Assembly: GCF_019037185.1 (NCBI RefSeq)
Contig: NZ_JAHHXM010000009.1
Location: 34,359 to 98,358, forward strand
Origin: Oceanobacillus caeni
GTDB taxonomy: Bacteria; Bacillota; Bacilli; Bacillales; Amphibacillaceae
DNA length: 64,000 nt
Reading direction: 5' to 3'
Made by a program: the position numbers and the translations under genes. This document shows positions 19,360 through 28,698 of the stretch, piece by piece (the first letter of the stretch is position 1; each line of letters opens with the position of its first letter). Under the pieces are notes generated by a model that saw only the letters and a program-made list of their open reading frames with translations, did not search any database and had not been told where the DNA came from.

Positions 19360-22300
19360 TTATATGCTTAACAATTCCCGAACGTCATCTTCGCTTAGAC
19401 TGGATAACATCGTCTCACCTGGTTGAATGACTTGGTCGATTAATTCACGTTTCTTCTGTTGTAATTCATAAATCTTTTCCTCAATCGTACCTTCCGTAAC
19501 AAGCCTTATTACCTGCACGACATTTTTTTGTCCAAATCGATGAGCTCGACCAGTCGCTTGATCTTCTACAGCAGGATTCCACCACAAATCATATAGAATA
19601 ACCGTATCCGCTCCCGTAAGATTTAATCCCGTACCACCAGCTTTTAAGGAGATTAGGAAAATACTCTTTTCTCCGTTATTAAAACGTTCACTCATTTCTA
19701 CTCTGTCTTTCGCATGGGTTTGGCCACTTAAATAGAAATAATCAATATCTTCTTGATCCAATCTTTCCATAATGATTTCATGCATACTCGTGAATTGCGA
19801 AAAGATTAACATTCTACTCCCATTCGAAATAGTTGTTTTTACCGTCTCCATCAGTTGTTCTAATTTCCCCGATTGTCCTTCATAGTTTTCAATAAACATG
19901 GATGGATGACAACAGATTTGTCTTAACCTTGTCAGTCCCGCCAATATCTTCATGCGGTTCTGATTAAAACCACTTTTTTTTATTGTTTGAGCAGCTTCTT
20001 GCTGAACTTGCCTTAAATAACCAACATATAATTCTTTCTGATCTTTGGTTAACTCGGAGACATGAACCGATTCAATCTTATCAGGTAATTCCTTTAATAC
20101 ATCTTTCTTCAAGCGACGAAGAATGAACGGTCTTGTAATCATAGCGATCTTTTCATTGGATAATTGCTTAAAATTCCGTTGATTAGGCATTAATCCCGGT
20201 AGAATAACCTGAAAGATAGCCCATAATTCGTCAATTGAGTTTTCAATCGGGGTTCCACTTAGAGCAAATTTTCTAGTTGCCCGAACCTCACGTATTGCTT
20301 TTGATGTTTTCGTTGCGTAATTTTTAATATATTGCGCTTCGTCCAAAATCAGTGTTTGAAACGTCATTTCACGATAAAGTTCAATATCTTGTCTTATCGT
20401 AGCATAGGAAGTAATCCAAACATCCATTCCCTTTAACTCTTTAATCTTTTCCTTCCGCTCCCCGGGTGTCCCCGTCATAATAGCAACATTCAAATCTGGG
20501 ACAAATTTTTCAAACTCATTTTTCCAATTATAGACTACGGAAGACGGGGCAACAATTAGGTGTGGACCTTCAACCACTGGTTCAGAAGCTATATAAGCAA
20601 TACTTTGTAAGGTCTTTCCTAGTCCCATATCATCAGCAAGAATACCTCCAAGGTGATAATGACTTATTGATTTAAACCATTGAAACCCAGTTAGTTGATA
20701 TTCCCTTAATGTAGCATGGAGGTTTTCTGGTAAGTCATAAACCTGTTCTTCAGGAGATTTTAGATGATGTAATAATTTACGATAAGAAGAATCGTATCTC
20801 TTATCGGTTTGGATTAATTCATCTAATTGCATTCCCCGATAAACAGGTACTTGGATATTCCCGTTATGGATATCTTGTTTCCCAATATCCATATCCTCTA
20901 AAAGTTGCTTAATAGAAGTAAACTTGTCACCTTCTAGAGAAAGTAGCGCTCCATCAGGTAATTTATAATAGCGTTTCTTTTCAATCACAGCGTCTAAAAT
21001 CTTATTAATCTCTGAATTGTCCACTCCACCGATGTCAAAACCAATTTCTAATAAATTCGAGGATGACTCTAACCTGACATTTGTACTAGGGATTGGGTCT
21101 GTCTCCATTAGCATGTCGCGAATAGACGATGTTAAGAACAATTCCACATTTTGGTCTAAAAGTGGCATCACATAATAAAGGAAATCATACATATCCTCTT
21201 CATCCGCCGTATGGATATATAGTTCCTTCCCATTATAATGAAAATTAGCATGCTCAATAAGTTGCATAATATCTTGTTCTTTTTCCACATCACGAATGAT
21301 GATAACATCGCCTTGTTTTCGTCCATTAAACGGATCAATCATGTGCTCACCATAATGATATTCCAATTTACCCGTGATCACATCGTCATTCATCTCTAAA
21401 TACATTTTTGCTTTTAAAGGATATTGAATAATTTCAGAACGGACTTTTTCTGATGTTTCTACCTTTCCAACCTTTTTTAGGGATGGTAATACTTCCGATA
21501 CAAATGTATCTGCTTGTTCCTTCGTAATCGGTAGTTTTAAATCTTCCATTCCAAATCCAATCATTTCTTGTACAATCGGTATTTGTTCCTTTTTAGGAAA
21601 GTAAAATGTCCCTTGAGCAAATAACACTTCATAAGAGCGGAAGTAAATTGCACCTTTCACATCTTCCATTGTTAACATTAAATCGTCATGAGTATTTTTT
21701 GTTAAGGAAAATTCAAAAGGTAATGCCTCTTCTTCAATACTTATATTCGTATATACTTCATTTCCAGATTCTACTTTAAAGTCTCGTTGATATAATTTCT
21801 CCAGAAGGGTCTTAAATAGAAATGGTGGAATGACGATATTTCGTAAATCATTCATATTTCCTTGATAATGATAGAACCGGAATCCTTCATAGATTTCCTC
21901 GTTCTTACGAATGGATTGTAGCATTTCAAAAATTTCTAGATCTTGGTCATGAAAATAATGTGTATCCGAACTATATGTGAATTTCTTCGTGAAAAAGTGC
22001 TCTCGATTCTCTAAAGCATCGGAGATAAATTCGTATGCATCCTTCACCACATAACGATGATTAATACCCGCCTTTAATTCAATTAAAATTTGATTATCAT
22101 AGGACCATTTACAAATGTATTCTACATGCATTGGTATTTTTCCGGTTACTATTTCTGAGTATGCATTAGAATGGGTAACCGAAGTAATTCTCTCCATAAA
22201 CCGTCCAGTTAATTGATAATCATAATTTTTTGTAGGATTCGAATTACCTTTTTCTTTATTAGCAATCGTTAATAAAGTTGCAACAATATGTTTACACGAT

Positions 22301-22536
22301 CCAAATGTATCGAATGCTGGACAATCACAATACGTATGAACGAAGCCTTTGTCCATTTCTTTCATATCTATTTCAACAAAGTAATCCTCAGACCCATGAA
22401 CAACTGCCGTCCAAACTTGATAATTAATATCATATAAGAGGTCACTTACTTTATTCTCTTTATAATATTGTAGCCCCCGCCTGTAAATGACAGATGGAAA
22501 TAACTTTTGGAGATTAATATCACTAAGTCTTTTCAA
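19360..22536 (-). CDS. SWIM zinc-finger SNF2 family helicase
   Basis: The 1058-residue protein begins with a SWIM finger (Cys70-x-Cys72 and Cys81-x-His83 in YCDCPAFDTFGSCKH), followed by a long middle region (about 100-600) and a C-terminal SNF2 ATPase. The ATPase has ADDMGLGKTLQS (Walker A), ILDEAQYIKN (DEAQ box), LSGTPIENS, and the second lobe with LISLKAGGTGLNLTGAD and GRAHRFGQ. It should be an ATP-driven DNA translocase acting on nucleoprotein; its partner is unknown. Single gene on the minus strand. Confidence 0.92.
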   Translation of the reverse strand: MKRLSDINLQKLFPSVIYRRGLQYYKENKVSDLLYDINYQVWTAVVHGSEDYFVEIDMKEMDKGFVHTYCDCPAFDTFGSCKHIVATLLTIANKEKGNSNPTKNYDYQLTGRFMERITSVTHSNAYSEIVTGKIPMHVEYICKWSYDNQILIELKAGINHRYVVKDAYEFISDALENREHFFTKKFTYSSDTHYFHDQDLEIFEMLQSIRKNEEIYEGFRFYHYQGNMNDLRNIVIPPFLFKTLLEKLYQRDFKVESGNEVYTNISIEEEALPFEFSLTKNTHDDLMLTMEDVKGAIYFRSYEVLFAQGTFYFPKKEQIPIVQEMIGFGMEDLKLPITKEQADTFVSEVLPSLKKVGKVETSEKVRSEIIQYPLKAKMYLEMNDDVITGKLEYHYGEHMIDPFNGRKQGDVIIIRDVEKEQDIMQLIEHANFHYNGKELYIHTADEEDMYDFLYYVMPLLDQNVELFLTSSIRDMLMETDPIPSTNVRLESSSNLLEIGFDIGGVDNSEINKILDAVIEKKRYYKLPDGALLSLEGDKFTSIKQLLEDMDIGKQDIHNGNIQVPVYRGMQLDELIQTDKRYDSSYRKLLHHLKSPEEQVYDLPENLHATLREYQLTGFQWFKSISHYHLGGILADDMGLGKTLQSIAYIASEPVVEGPHLIVAPSSVVYNWKNEFEKFVPDLNVAIMTGTPGERKEKIKELKGMDVWITSYATIRQDIELYREMTFQTLILDEAQYIKNYATKTSKAIREVRATRKFALSGTPIENSIDELWAIFQVILPGLMPNQRNFKQLSNEKIAMITRPFILRRLKKDVLKELPDKIESVHVSELTKDQKELYVGYLRQVQQEAAQTIKKSGFNQNRMKILAGLTRLRQICCHPSMFIENYEGQSGKLEQLMETVKTTISNGSRMLIFSQFTSMHEIIMERLDQEDIDYFYLSGQTHAKDRVEMSERFNNGEKSIFLISLKAGGTGLNLTGADTVILYDLWWNPAVEDQATGRAHRFGQKNVVQVIRLVTEGTIEEKIYELQQKKRELIDQVIQPGETMLSSLSEDDVRELLSI

Positions 22537-22729
22537 AACATTAGTAACCTACCTTCTAAACTGACATCATTACCTTTATTTTATACGAGTCCAATGTTTT
22601 TTGAAACTTTTCCAACCTAAAATCCTATTATTACCAGGATTGGGGAATCTAGTTAGGATTATACCTGTTAGCTAGTATAGACGAGTACGCTATCAACTTT
22701 TCAATATTTTTTTATCCAACCTAAACGTG

Positions 22730-22813
22730 CAGTAAGATTCCCACCTCAAGCTTGCTGGGAAAAAGGAGGTAGGTGGGGGATGAAGGAACCCCCACTGATG
22801 GAAGCCTTCTTTA
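22730..22813. repeat. dispersed hairpin repeat, family A, copy 2 (inverted, shortened)
   Basis: On the minus strand it reads TAAAGAAGGCTTCCATCAGT, then the GGGGG/CCCCC arms and GCTTGAGGTGGG. It lacks the middle part (GGACCTTTACGGCAGTTGATC) present in copies 3 and 4. It abuts the MFS stop codon. Confidence 0.8.
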
Positions 22814-23995
22814 TACTTTTTTTCTTGCCTTTCTATAAAGATAAACATATAAAACCATAGATAAAATGACAGAAAAAGCAGATGTTATATAGATCACTTC
22901 GTAACCAAATATTGCAATTACACCGAAAATAATGGCACCACAGCCAACCCCTAAATCAAAGAAAGAGAAAAATGTAGCGTTCGCCATTCCCCTCCTCCTA
23001 TTATTCGCCTTTTCAACTGCCCATGCTTGGAGGGCTGGTTGAACACCACCAAACCCTAATCCATATAGGGAAGCAGCAATTAAAAGCACCATCGTGTTTG
23101 GAAGCCATGCTAATAAAAGCATTGCTAAAAAAATAAGGAATGTTCCTGGTAGAAATACATAAAAATGCCCTTTTTTATCATAGAGTTTCCCTGCAAACGT
23201 CCTTGAGGCCATTAGAAAAATAGCAAAAAAGAGAAAATAAAGTTCAATTCCCTTCACCCCATTTTCAAAGGAATGTAAGGGTAAAAATGTAGTAATACCA
23301 CCGAATGAAAAGGTGATGAAAAACAGGAGAATAGAAGGTTGGATTGCTGTTTTCTCAAAAATATCAAATTTTATCGTAGTCGTTTTATGTTCGGATACTT
23401 CAACTTTTTTATAATGAATTTTAGATGCTAATAATAATGCAACCAACCCGAATGCTCCACATAATAAAAATAACTGTGTAAAGGATATTACTCCGACAAG
23501 GGTTAAGCCTAAGGATGGCCCAAAGGCTAAAGCTATATTTCCAGACAATCCAAAATAGCCTAGACCCTCCCCGCGCCGATTAGGAGGAATAAGGTCTGTC
23601 GCAACTGTACCACCTGCAGTTGTAGAAAACCCCCAACCAACACCTTGGATAATACGAAGAATAATTAACACGAGCATGCTGAGAGCAAAAGCAAATCCGC
23701 CAACAGAGAAAACAAAGATAATTAACCCTAGTAAATATACAAAACCTCTACCTTTTGATTCCAGAATATGACCAGCATACGGACGGATTAATAAAGCAGA
23801 AAATGTGAAGATCCCAACAATTATTCCTACTAACTGGTCACCCCCACCAAGTTCCTTCACAAATAACGGAATGGTAGGTAACGTCATTTGGAATCCTAAA
23901 AAAACAAAAAAATTGGCCATGCAGACTAATAAAAAGTCACGTGTCCAAATTTTACCCTCCTCTTTTAATTCCAATCCCTTCGATAAAGGTTCCAT
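22811..23995 (-). CDS. MFS transporter
   Basis: About 394 residues with 12 expected membrane helices. MANFFVFLGFQMTLPTIPLFV opens helix 1 and the loop between helices 2 and 3 has the family's basic motif region (HILESKGRG). Helix 5 has GYFGLSGNIALAFGPSLG. It resembles drug and sugar exporters of the YfcJ/MFS_1 type; the substrate is unknown. An upstream TTG/ATG at 24028 is in frame, but AGAGAGGGTG lies 6 bases before the ATG at 23995, so I chose that start. Confidence 0.88.
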   Translation of the reverse strand: MEPLSKGLELKEEGKIWTRDFLLVCMANFFVFLGFQMTLPTIPLFVKELGGGDQLVGIIVGIFTFSALLIRPYAGHILESKGRGFVYLLGLIIFVFSVGGFAFALSMLVLIILRIIQGVGWGFSTTAGGTVATDLIPPNRRGEGLGYFGLSGNIALAFGPSLGLTLVGVISFTQLFLLCGAFGLVALLLASKIHYKKVEVSEHKTTTIKFDIFEKTAIQPSILLFFITFSFGGITTFLPLHSFENGVKGIELYFLFFAIFLMASRTFAGKLYDKKGHFYVFLPGTFLIFLAMLLLAWLPNTMVLLIAASLYGLGFGGVQPALQAWAVEKANNRRRGMANATFFSFFDLGVGCGAIIFGVIAIFGYEVIYITSAFSVILSMVLYVYLYRKARKKV

Positions 23996-24090
23996 ACATG
24001 CCACCCTCTCTAAAGACGGAAAGTTCATTTCCTCGAGAGACTCAAGCGGTTGCTATAAGGTTTTTGCGAATACTTTAGCCACAATTATAC

Positions 24091-24119
24091 AGATAGAAGA
24101 TTTGATTTCTTCTATCTGC
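24091..24119. promoter_or_regulatory. inverted repeat upstream of MFS gene
   Basis: AGATAGAAGA and TTCTTCTATCT face each other around a 6-base loop, about 100 bases before the MFS start. It may be an operator or a leader hairpin. No T-run follows on the minus strand, so it is unlikely to be a terminator. Confidence 0.45.
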
Positions 24120-24371
24120 CACTAGAGAAAATGAACTGTCTTTAACTATATTCTGTTTTTGTATATATTAGATACCCATCATCATTATACACAATTTTGT
24201 ATTTACAATAAAGTCCAGGTATTCAGAATAATTTGTTATAAATTAAAATTGCACTGCTTGATAATTAACAGGTACCCTATTCGGGAGCAATACACCCTAA
24301 GATTTAAAACGGATATTTCAATTACTATTCCACATCTAAAATGTCGGCGATTTTGTGAGTTAAAAAGTAAA

Positions 24372-24842
24372 AGATTCTTGTCACGGACAAAATTTCCCTT
24401 CTTTGCGCTTCAAATGGCCGTGAGATCTCTTGTCACGGACAAATTTACTACTCTTTCACCTCAAATGGCCGTGAGAACCCCTGTCACGGACAAATTTACT
24501 ACTCTTTACACCTCAAACGGCCGTGAGATCTCTTGTCACGGACAAATTTCTTACTCTTTGTGCTTCAAATGGCCGTGAGAACTCTTATCACGGACAAATC
24601 CACTACTCTTTGTGCTCCAAATGGCCGTGAGACCCCTCATCACGGACAAATTTCATATTCTTTGTACTTCAAACGGCCGTGAGAACTCTTATCACGAACA
24701 AATCCACTACTCTTTGCACCTCAAATGGCCGTGGGAACTCTCGTCACGGACAAATTTACTACTCTTTGTACTTCTAATGGCCGTGAGATCTCTTGTCACG
24801 GACAAATCCGCTACTCTACACACCTCAAATGGCCGTGAGACC
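24372..24842. repeat. 52-bp tandem repeat array, nine units
   Basis: Unit landmarks TCACGGACAAAT recur at 24380, 24432, 24483, 24535, 24588, 24640, 24692, 24744 and 24796, a period of 52 bases. Each boundary holds GGCCGTGA, 9 bases, TCACGGAC, which can form a stem of eight with one mismatch. Units diverge by about 10-20 percent in the CTACTCTTTG part but the arms stay fixed. The reading frames through the array are repeat artefacts. It fills the 950-base gap between the MFS gene and sod together with a terminator. Confidence 0.95.
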
Positions 24843-24892
24843 TACAAAATACCCTTTCAATACTCAATTTGTCGTTATTCATTATAAAGTAT

Positions 24893-24932
24893 AAATAGCA
24901 GAAGCAAATTCTTTTACGAATTGCTCTGCTAT
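24893..24932 (-). terminator. terminator of the superoxide dismutase gene
   Basis: ATAGCAGAAGCAAATTC pairs with GAATTGCTCTGCTAT; on the minus strand a T-rich run follows. Confidence 0.75.
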
Positions 24933-24974
24933 GGAATGGTTCTGTGATTAACTTTACTTTAAAAGTAGCGCTGT

Positions 24975-25556
24975 TTATTCAATTACTCCACACGCAATTC
25001 TATCTCCCGCATTTCCTGCTGGCTGGGAAACATAATCATCTGGATCCGAATGAATGACCAAAGATGTGCCACCTTCTTTAAGTAAGGAGTTTTTCTTCTC
25101 TTTTTCCAAGGTGACCATATCTGCCAACGCCTCTATAGAAAGCTTACCATTTGCTCCTACATTGATATTCTTTAAATCACCCGCATGTGGACCTTCTGGG
25201 TTTTCAAGTCCATGCTTTTTACCTGTTGGATTAAAGTGCGCTCCCGCAGATTCGAATGTCGGAGCAATACATGATCCATTTTCGTGAATATGAAACCCAT
25301 GCCCACCAGGAGGTAAATTTTCCCCTTTAATCGAAATATTTACTCCACCGGATTCTGACTCCACAAGCGATGCGTTAGCAACCACTTCCCCATCACTATT
25401 TTTCAGGTCAACAAGGACATTTTTATTAACCGTTGAATTTACTTCTTGATGTTCTGGTTCTTGTGAATTCTGGTTTTCTTCCTTATCTTGTGTTGTCTGA
25501 TTACAAGCCATTAGTACGGTTGATGTAAGAAACATTAGTAAAATAAAACGCTTCAT
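24975..25556 (-). CDS. Cu/Zn superoxide dismutase lipoprotein (YojM-like)
   Basis: The 193-residue protein has a lipoprotein signal with LMAC (Cys18), a Glu/Gln-rich spacer, and a SOD_Cu domain (about 45-193). Copper ligands are visible at His89 and His91 (GFHIHENG), His107 (AHFNP) and His169 (LVIHSDPDD); zinc ligands at His107, His115, His124 and Asp127; disulfide Cys96-Cys189. The end ACGVIE is the family's. It should remove superoxide at the outer membrane face. The ATG at 25556 follows GGAGGATTTTGCC; the in-frame ATG 15 bases upstream contains that site and is rejected. Confidence 0.9.
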   Translation of the reverse strand: MKRFILLMFLTSTVLMACNQTTQDKEENQNSQEPEHQEVNSTVNKNVLVDLKNSDGEVVANASLVESESGGVNISIKGENLPPGGHGFHIHENGSCIAPTFESAGAHFNPTGKKHGLENPEGPHAGDLKNINVGANGKLSIEALADMVTLEKEKKNSLLKEGGTSLVIHSDPDDYVSQPAGNAGDRIACGVIE

Positions 25557-25653
25557 GGCAAAATCCTCCATCTATTTTTAATACCATTTTTGCCATGAAG
25601 CATTTTTTTAAACAGAATGGGAGTAAATTCACTTTTCAATATATTTATACCAA

Positions 25654-25686
25654 AAGAACTAGCCCCTTTTTACAGGGCTAGTTCTT
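25654..25686 (-). terminator. terminator of doxX gene
   Basis: AAGAACTAGCCC pairs with GGGCTAGTTCTT; on the minus strand TTTTGG follows. Confidence 0.8.
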
Positions 25687-25687
25687 A

Positions 25688-26206
25688 TTATACAACTACA
25701 ACTTCTTCTTTTTTGACTTTGTTTTTTCCAAATGGAGTGTGGTCTTTTATGAATGGAATAACCCATCTATCTAAACCGTAACGTCCTGCGTTGAATCCTG
25801 CTACGATTAAGAATACGGTGATTAATACCATTTGTGCATTTGTGCTTACTGTTCCACTGAATAAAAATGCGAAGTTCATCGTGATACCCATTAATGCTGC
25901 GAAGTTAGTGAAAATACCTAAGATGAGTGCTGTACCAACTAATACCTCGCCCCACATAACTAAGAAACTAAATAGTTCCGCATTTGGTAGTGCTACCACT
26001 TCTAAGAATGTCGCCCACCAACCTTGGACTGCTGGATGCTCTCCACCCGCACTAGCTATCGCGCCTTGTAAAAAACCACTTGCATCAAATCCGCCACTTG
26101 TTAATTTACCAATTCCCGCCGTTATCCATGTATATCCAATATAAACTCTTAATACCGTTAAAATCGCTGCTACTATTTTATTATTGCGAATGAATTCCAT
26201 AATCAT
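25688..26206 (-). CDS. DoxX family membrane protein
   Basis: The 172-residue protein has four membrane helices and the family's RVYIGYTWITAGIGKL start and FNAGRYGLDRW end. DoxX relatives (such as CatD and MhqP) accompany oxidative, quinone or thiol stress responses; the activity is not settled. Start at ATG 26206 has AAAGGAGTGG upstream; a TTG at 26236 in frame is less likely. A perfect palindrome lies 36 bases upstream. Confidence 0.85.
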   Translation of the reverse strand: MIMEFIRNNKIVAAILTVLRVYIGYTWITAGIGKLTSGGFDASGFLQGAIASAGGEHPAVQGWWATFLEVVALPNAELFSFLVMWGEVLVGTALILGIFTNFAALMGITMNFAFLFSGTVSTNAQMVLITVFLIVAGFNAGRYGLDRWVIPFIKDHTPFGKNKVKKEEVVVV

Positions 26207-26241
26207 GTTGATCCACTCCTTTATTTTATTGTTCAATGTTT

Positions 26242-26255
26242 CACAATATATTGTG
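26242..26255. promoter_or_regulatory. operator-like palindrome before doxX
   Basis: CACAATATATTGTG is a perfect 14-base palindrome, 36 bases upstream of the doxX start. Its placement fits repressor control near the promoter. Confidence 0.45.
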
Positions 26256-26441
26256 TGTTTCTTATTACATTTTCATCATACAATCATTCATTACTTTTGG
26301 AAATGTGTTTGCTCACTATTTCACAATTAGGTCACAATGTTTTGAACAAAGTATGAACAATAATTTTGATACTTTTTGAAACCTATCCACTTTTCCTTTC
26401 GTACTACAAAGCATCAAGCCAAAAAGAAAGGATGAAATGAC

Positions 26442-27374
26442 ATGGAAGTTATGTTAACGGTTGAAGGCCTTGAGAAGTCATTTAAAGATAAAAAGGTTTT
26501 AAAAGGCATTTCATTCGAAGTACGGAAAGGGGAAATTATGGCAATCCTCGGTCCAAATGGTGCAGGCAAATCTACAACGATACGAAACATTATGGGAATT
26601 ATGTATCCTGATAAGGGATCCGTTACATTTCATCAACATAACGGAAAAGGGATTCCAAGAGAAAAAATCGGATATTTACCAGAAGAACGCGGACTTTATA
26701 AAAATGTCAATGTCATGGATATTTTACTTTATTTAGCCGATCTAAAAGACTACCCACTACATAAAGCCAAAGAACGAGCACTCATGTATTTAAAAAAGTT
26801 TGATCTAGAAGGAAAGGAAAAGATATCTGTTGAGGAATTATCGAAAGGAATGGGTCAGAAAGTCCAATTCATTTCCTCCATTATCCATGAACCTGAGCTC
26901 CTCATATTGGATGAACCTTTCTCCGGACTGGATCCAGTTAGTCAAGAATTATTTAAAGAAGAGATTAGAAGTTTAGCAGATAATGGGACCGCTATCCTTT
27001 TATCCTCACATCAAATGAATTTAGTTGAAGAAATGTGTGACCGCCTCTTCATGATTCAGCGTGGTCAGAAAGTGATATACGGTACATTAAATGATGTAAA
27101 AACAGAGTATGCTAACTTCAAATGTACGATAAGGGGATTAAACAATCGCCATGAATTAGAGAACATCCCGGAAGTAGTTAGAGTAGAAGATAAGGGAGAA
27201 TCCTCCATTCTTTACCTTGAAAAAGATGTTGATCCTGGGAACTGGTTAAAACAACTCCCCGATAAAATAAATATTCATGAATTAAATATCAATCGGATTT
27301 CCCTTCACGAAATTTTTATTGATATTGCCACTGACAAAAACTTAATGAAGGAAGGAAGTGAAGTTCTTGCGTAA
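26442..27374 (+). CDS. yhaQ: ABC exporter ATPase (YhaQ/NatA type)
   Basis: The 310-residue protein has one ATP-binding cassette: Walker A GPNGAGKST (Lys43), signature LSKGMGQKVQ, Walker B LLILDEPFSGLDP, and a C-terminal DUF4162-like part (about 230-310), as in NatA sodium exporter ATPases. It powers the membrane subunit encoded just downstream, with a 17-base overlap. Start ATG has AAAGGATG before it. The gene name rests on pairing and similarity with B. subtilis yhaQP. Confidence 0.87.
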   Translation: MEVMLTVEGLEKSFKDKKVLKGISFEVRKGEIMAILGPNGAGKSTTIRNIMGIMYPDKGSVTFHQHNGKGIPREKIGYLPEERGLYKNVNVMDILLYLADLKDYPLHKAKERALMYLKKFDLEGKEKISVEELSKGMGQKVQFISSIIHEPELLILDEPFSGLDPVSQELFKEEIRSLADNGTAILLSSHQMNLVEEMCDRLFMIQRGQKVIYGTLNDVKTEYANFKCTIRGLNNRHELENIPEVVRVEDKGESSILYLEKDVDPGNWLKQLPDKINIHELNINRISLHEIFIDIATDKNLMKEGSEVLA

Positions 27375-28608
27375 TTCAATGAAAGTTGCTAAATGGGAAA
27401 TCAAGCGAAATATGAAAAATAAAACCTTCCTTATTGGATTATTTCTCACCCCTATTCTCATTGTTGCCTTTATGTTTATTGGCAGTTTATTCAATGATGA
27501 CTCAGAGGATTTAACTACTGAGCAAGTTACAGTATTAGTAAATGATCAACTAAATACGTATGATAGCTTAGAAGAAACAATAAATCAAACAGCTTTAAAT
27601 TTAGAATTAAAGAAAACTGATATTTCTGAAGGTGATGCCCAAGATGCTCTTATAGGCAGTGAAAATACAGCCTATATTTTTATAGATCAGCGTGCACTAG
27701 AACAAGGAATAGTACCCGTTTATACAAGTGAAGAAATAAATCCATATTTCATGGATCAAATCCAAGTTTTTGAAACTCCTTTAAAATCAATTCAATTAGA
27801 AAATTTGGGATTAACAGATGAACAGTTAGTCATGATTTCAAGCAATATTTCGTTTGAAAAGGTCGTATCAGGTGATAGGGATTCTGGTACAGAAAATAAC
27901 TCGGAAGAAAGCTCTGGCCCTCCACTTGAGAAGATCATTCCAGGTATTTTTGCTGGATTTGTTATGCTATCTATTGTATTTACTGGAATGGCTATTTTCC
28001 AAAGCGCTTCACAGGAGAAAAAGGATAAAATTGCAGAAATTATCTTATCTTCATTAACTCCAGGAGAACTAATGAATGGGAAAATCATCGGTTACTTTGT
28101 TTTAGGTCTTATTCAAACGGTTGTATCGATTGCTATTTTACTTCCAGCAGCAATTTGGAAAATTGATTTCCCATTTATGGAGTACTTATTTGTACCTGAA
28201 CTTGCTTTATACCTCTTTATTGCTATATTAGGATATCTACTCTTTGCTGCAATATTTGTTGGGGTTGGAGCAACAATGGCGGATATTTCAACTGCAGGGA
28301 ACTTCCAAGGATTTGTCATGATGTTACCTTTTGCTACTTTTATATTTATAGGGCCTGTTCTAGGTGATCCTAGTGGTCTATGGGCACAAGTTGGTACCTA
28401 TATTCCTTTTACATCGCCAGGAGTATTACTTTTAAGACTTGTATTACTTGATCATTGGCCTTGGCTAGAAATAATAATAGCTTTAGCGATTTTATTAGTA
28501 AGTATAGTCTTATTTATGAAGCTTGCAGGGAAAATCTTTAAAGTTGGTATTCTACTATATGGAAAAAATGCTTCCGTTAAAGAAATTTGGAAATGGATTC
28601 GAGCATAA
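27358..28608 (+). CDS. yhaP: ABC exporter permease (YhaP/NatB type)
   Basis: The 416-residue protein has a first helix (about 24-44) after MKNKTFLIGLFLTP, a large outside loop (about 50-195), then five more helices. FQSASQEKKDKIAEIILSSLTPGELMNGKI is the family's cytoplasmic linker (shown by landmarks FQSASQEKKDKI and LTPGELMNGK). The GTG start at 27358 overlaps the ATPase gene. It likely exports sodium or a small molecule; the substrate is unknown. Confidence 0.87.
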   Translation: MKFLRNSMKVAKWEIKRNMKNKTFLIGLFLTPILIVAFMFIGSLFNDDSEDLTTEQVTVLVNDQLNTYDSLEETINQTALNLELKKTDISEGDAQDALIGSENTAYIFIDQRALEQGIVPVYTSEEINPYFMDQIQVFETPLKSIQLENLGLTDEQLVMISSNISFEKVVSGDRDSGTENNSEESSGPPLEKIIPGIFAGFVMLSIVFTGMAIFQSASQEKKDKIAEIILSSLTPGELMNGKIIGYFVLGLIQTVVSIAILLPAAIWKIDFPFMEYLFVPELALYLFIAILGYLLFAAIFVGVGATMADISTAGNFQGFVMMLPFATFIFIGPVLGDPSGLWAQVGTYIPFTSPGVLLLRLVLLDHWPWLEIIIALAILLVSIVLFMKLAGKIFKVGILLYGKNASVKEIWKWIRA

Positions 28609-28624
28609 GTGCCATAGGAATCTA

Positions 28625-28698
28625 TTGCATCCCCTTTCTCCCTCCGATATAATTTAGAAATATTGATTACTATAAAGGAATCGGGAGGGAGTTTTTTT
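28625..28698 (+). promoter_or_regulatory. terminator hairpin with nested promoter over the eamA ribosome site
   Basis: CTCCCTCCGAT (28638-28648) pairs with ATCGGGAGGGAG (28680-28691, one bulged G) and TTTTTTT follows, a good terminator for yhaQP. The right arm is also the ribosome site of the next gene. In the loop lies TATAAT (28648-28653) with TTGCAT 17 bases upstream (28625-28630). Transcripts from that promoter would lack the left arm and so leave the ribosome site free. Confidence 0.6.

Noticed and set aside
24159..24887. Two reading frames of 139 and 91 codons
   Set aside because: They run through the 52-bp repeat array, consist of repeated peptide words and lack ribosome sites.
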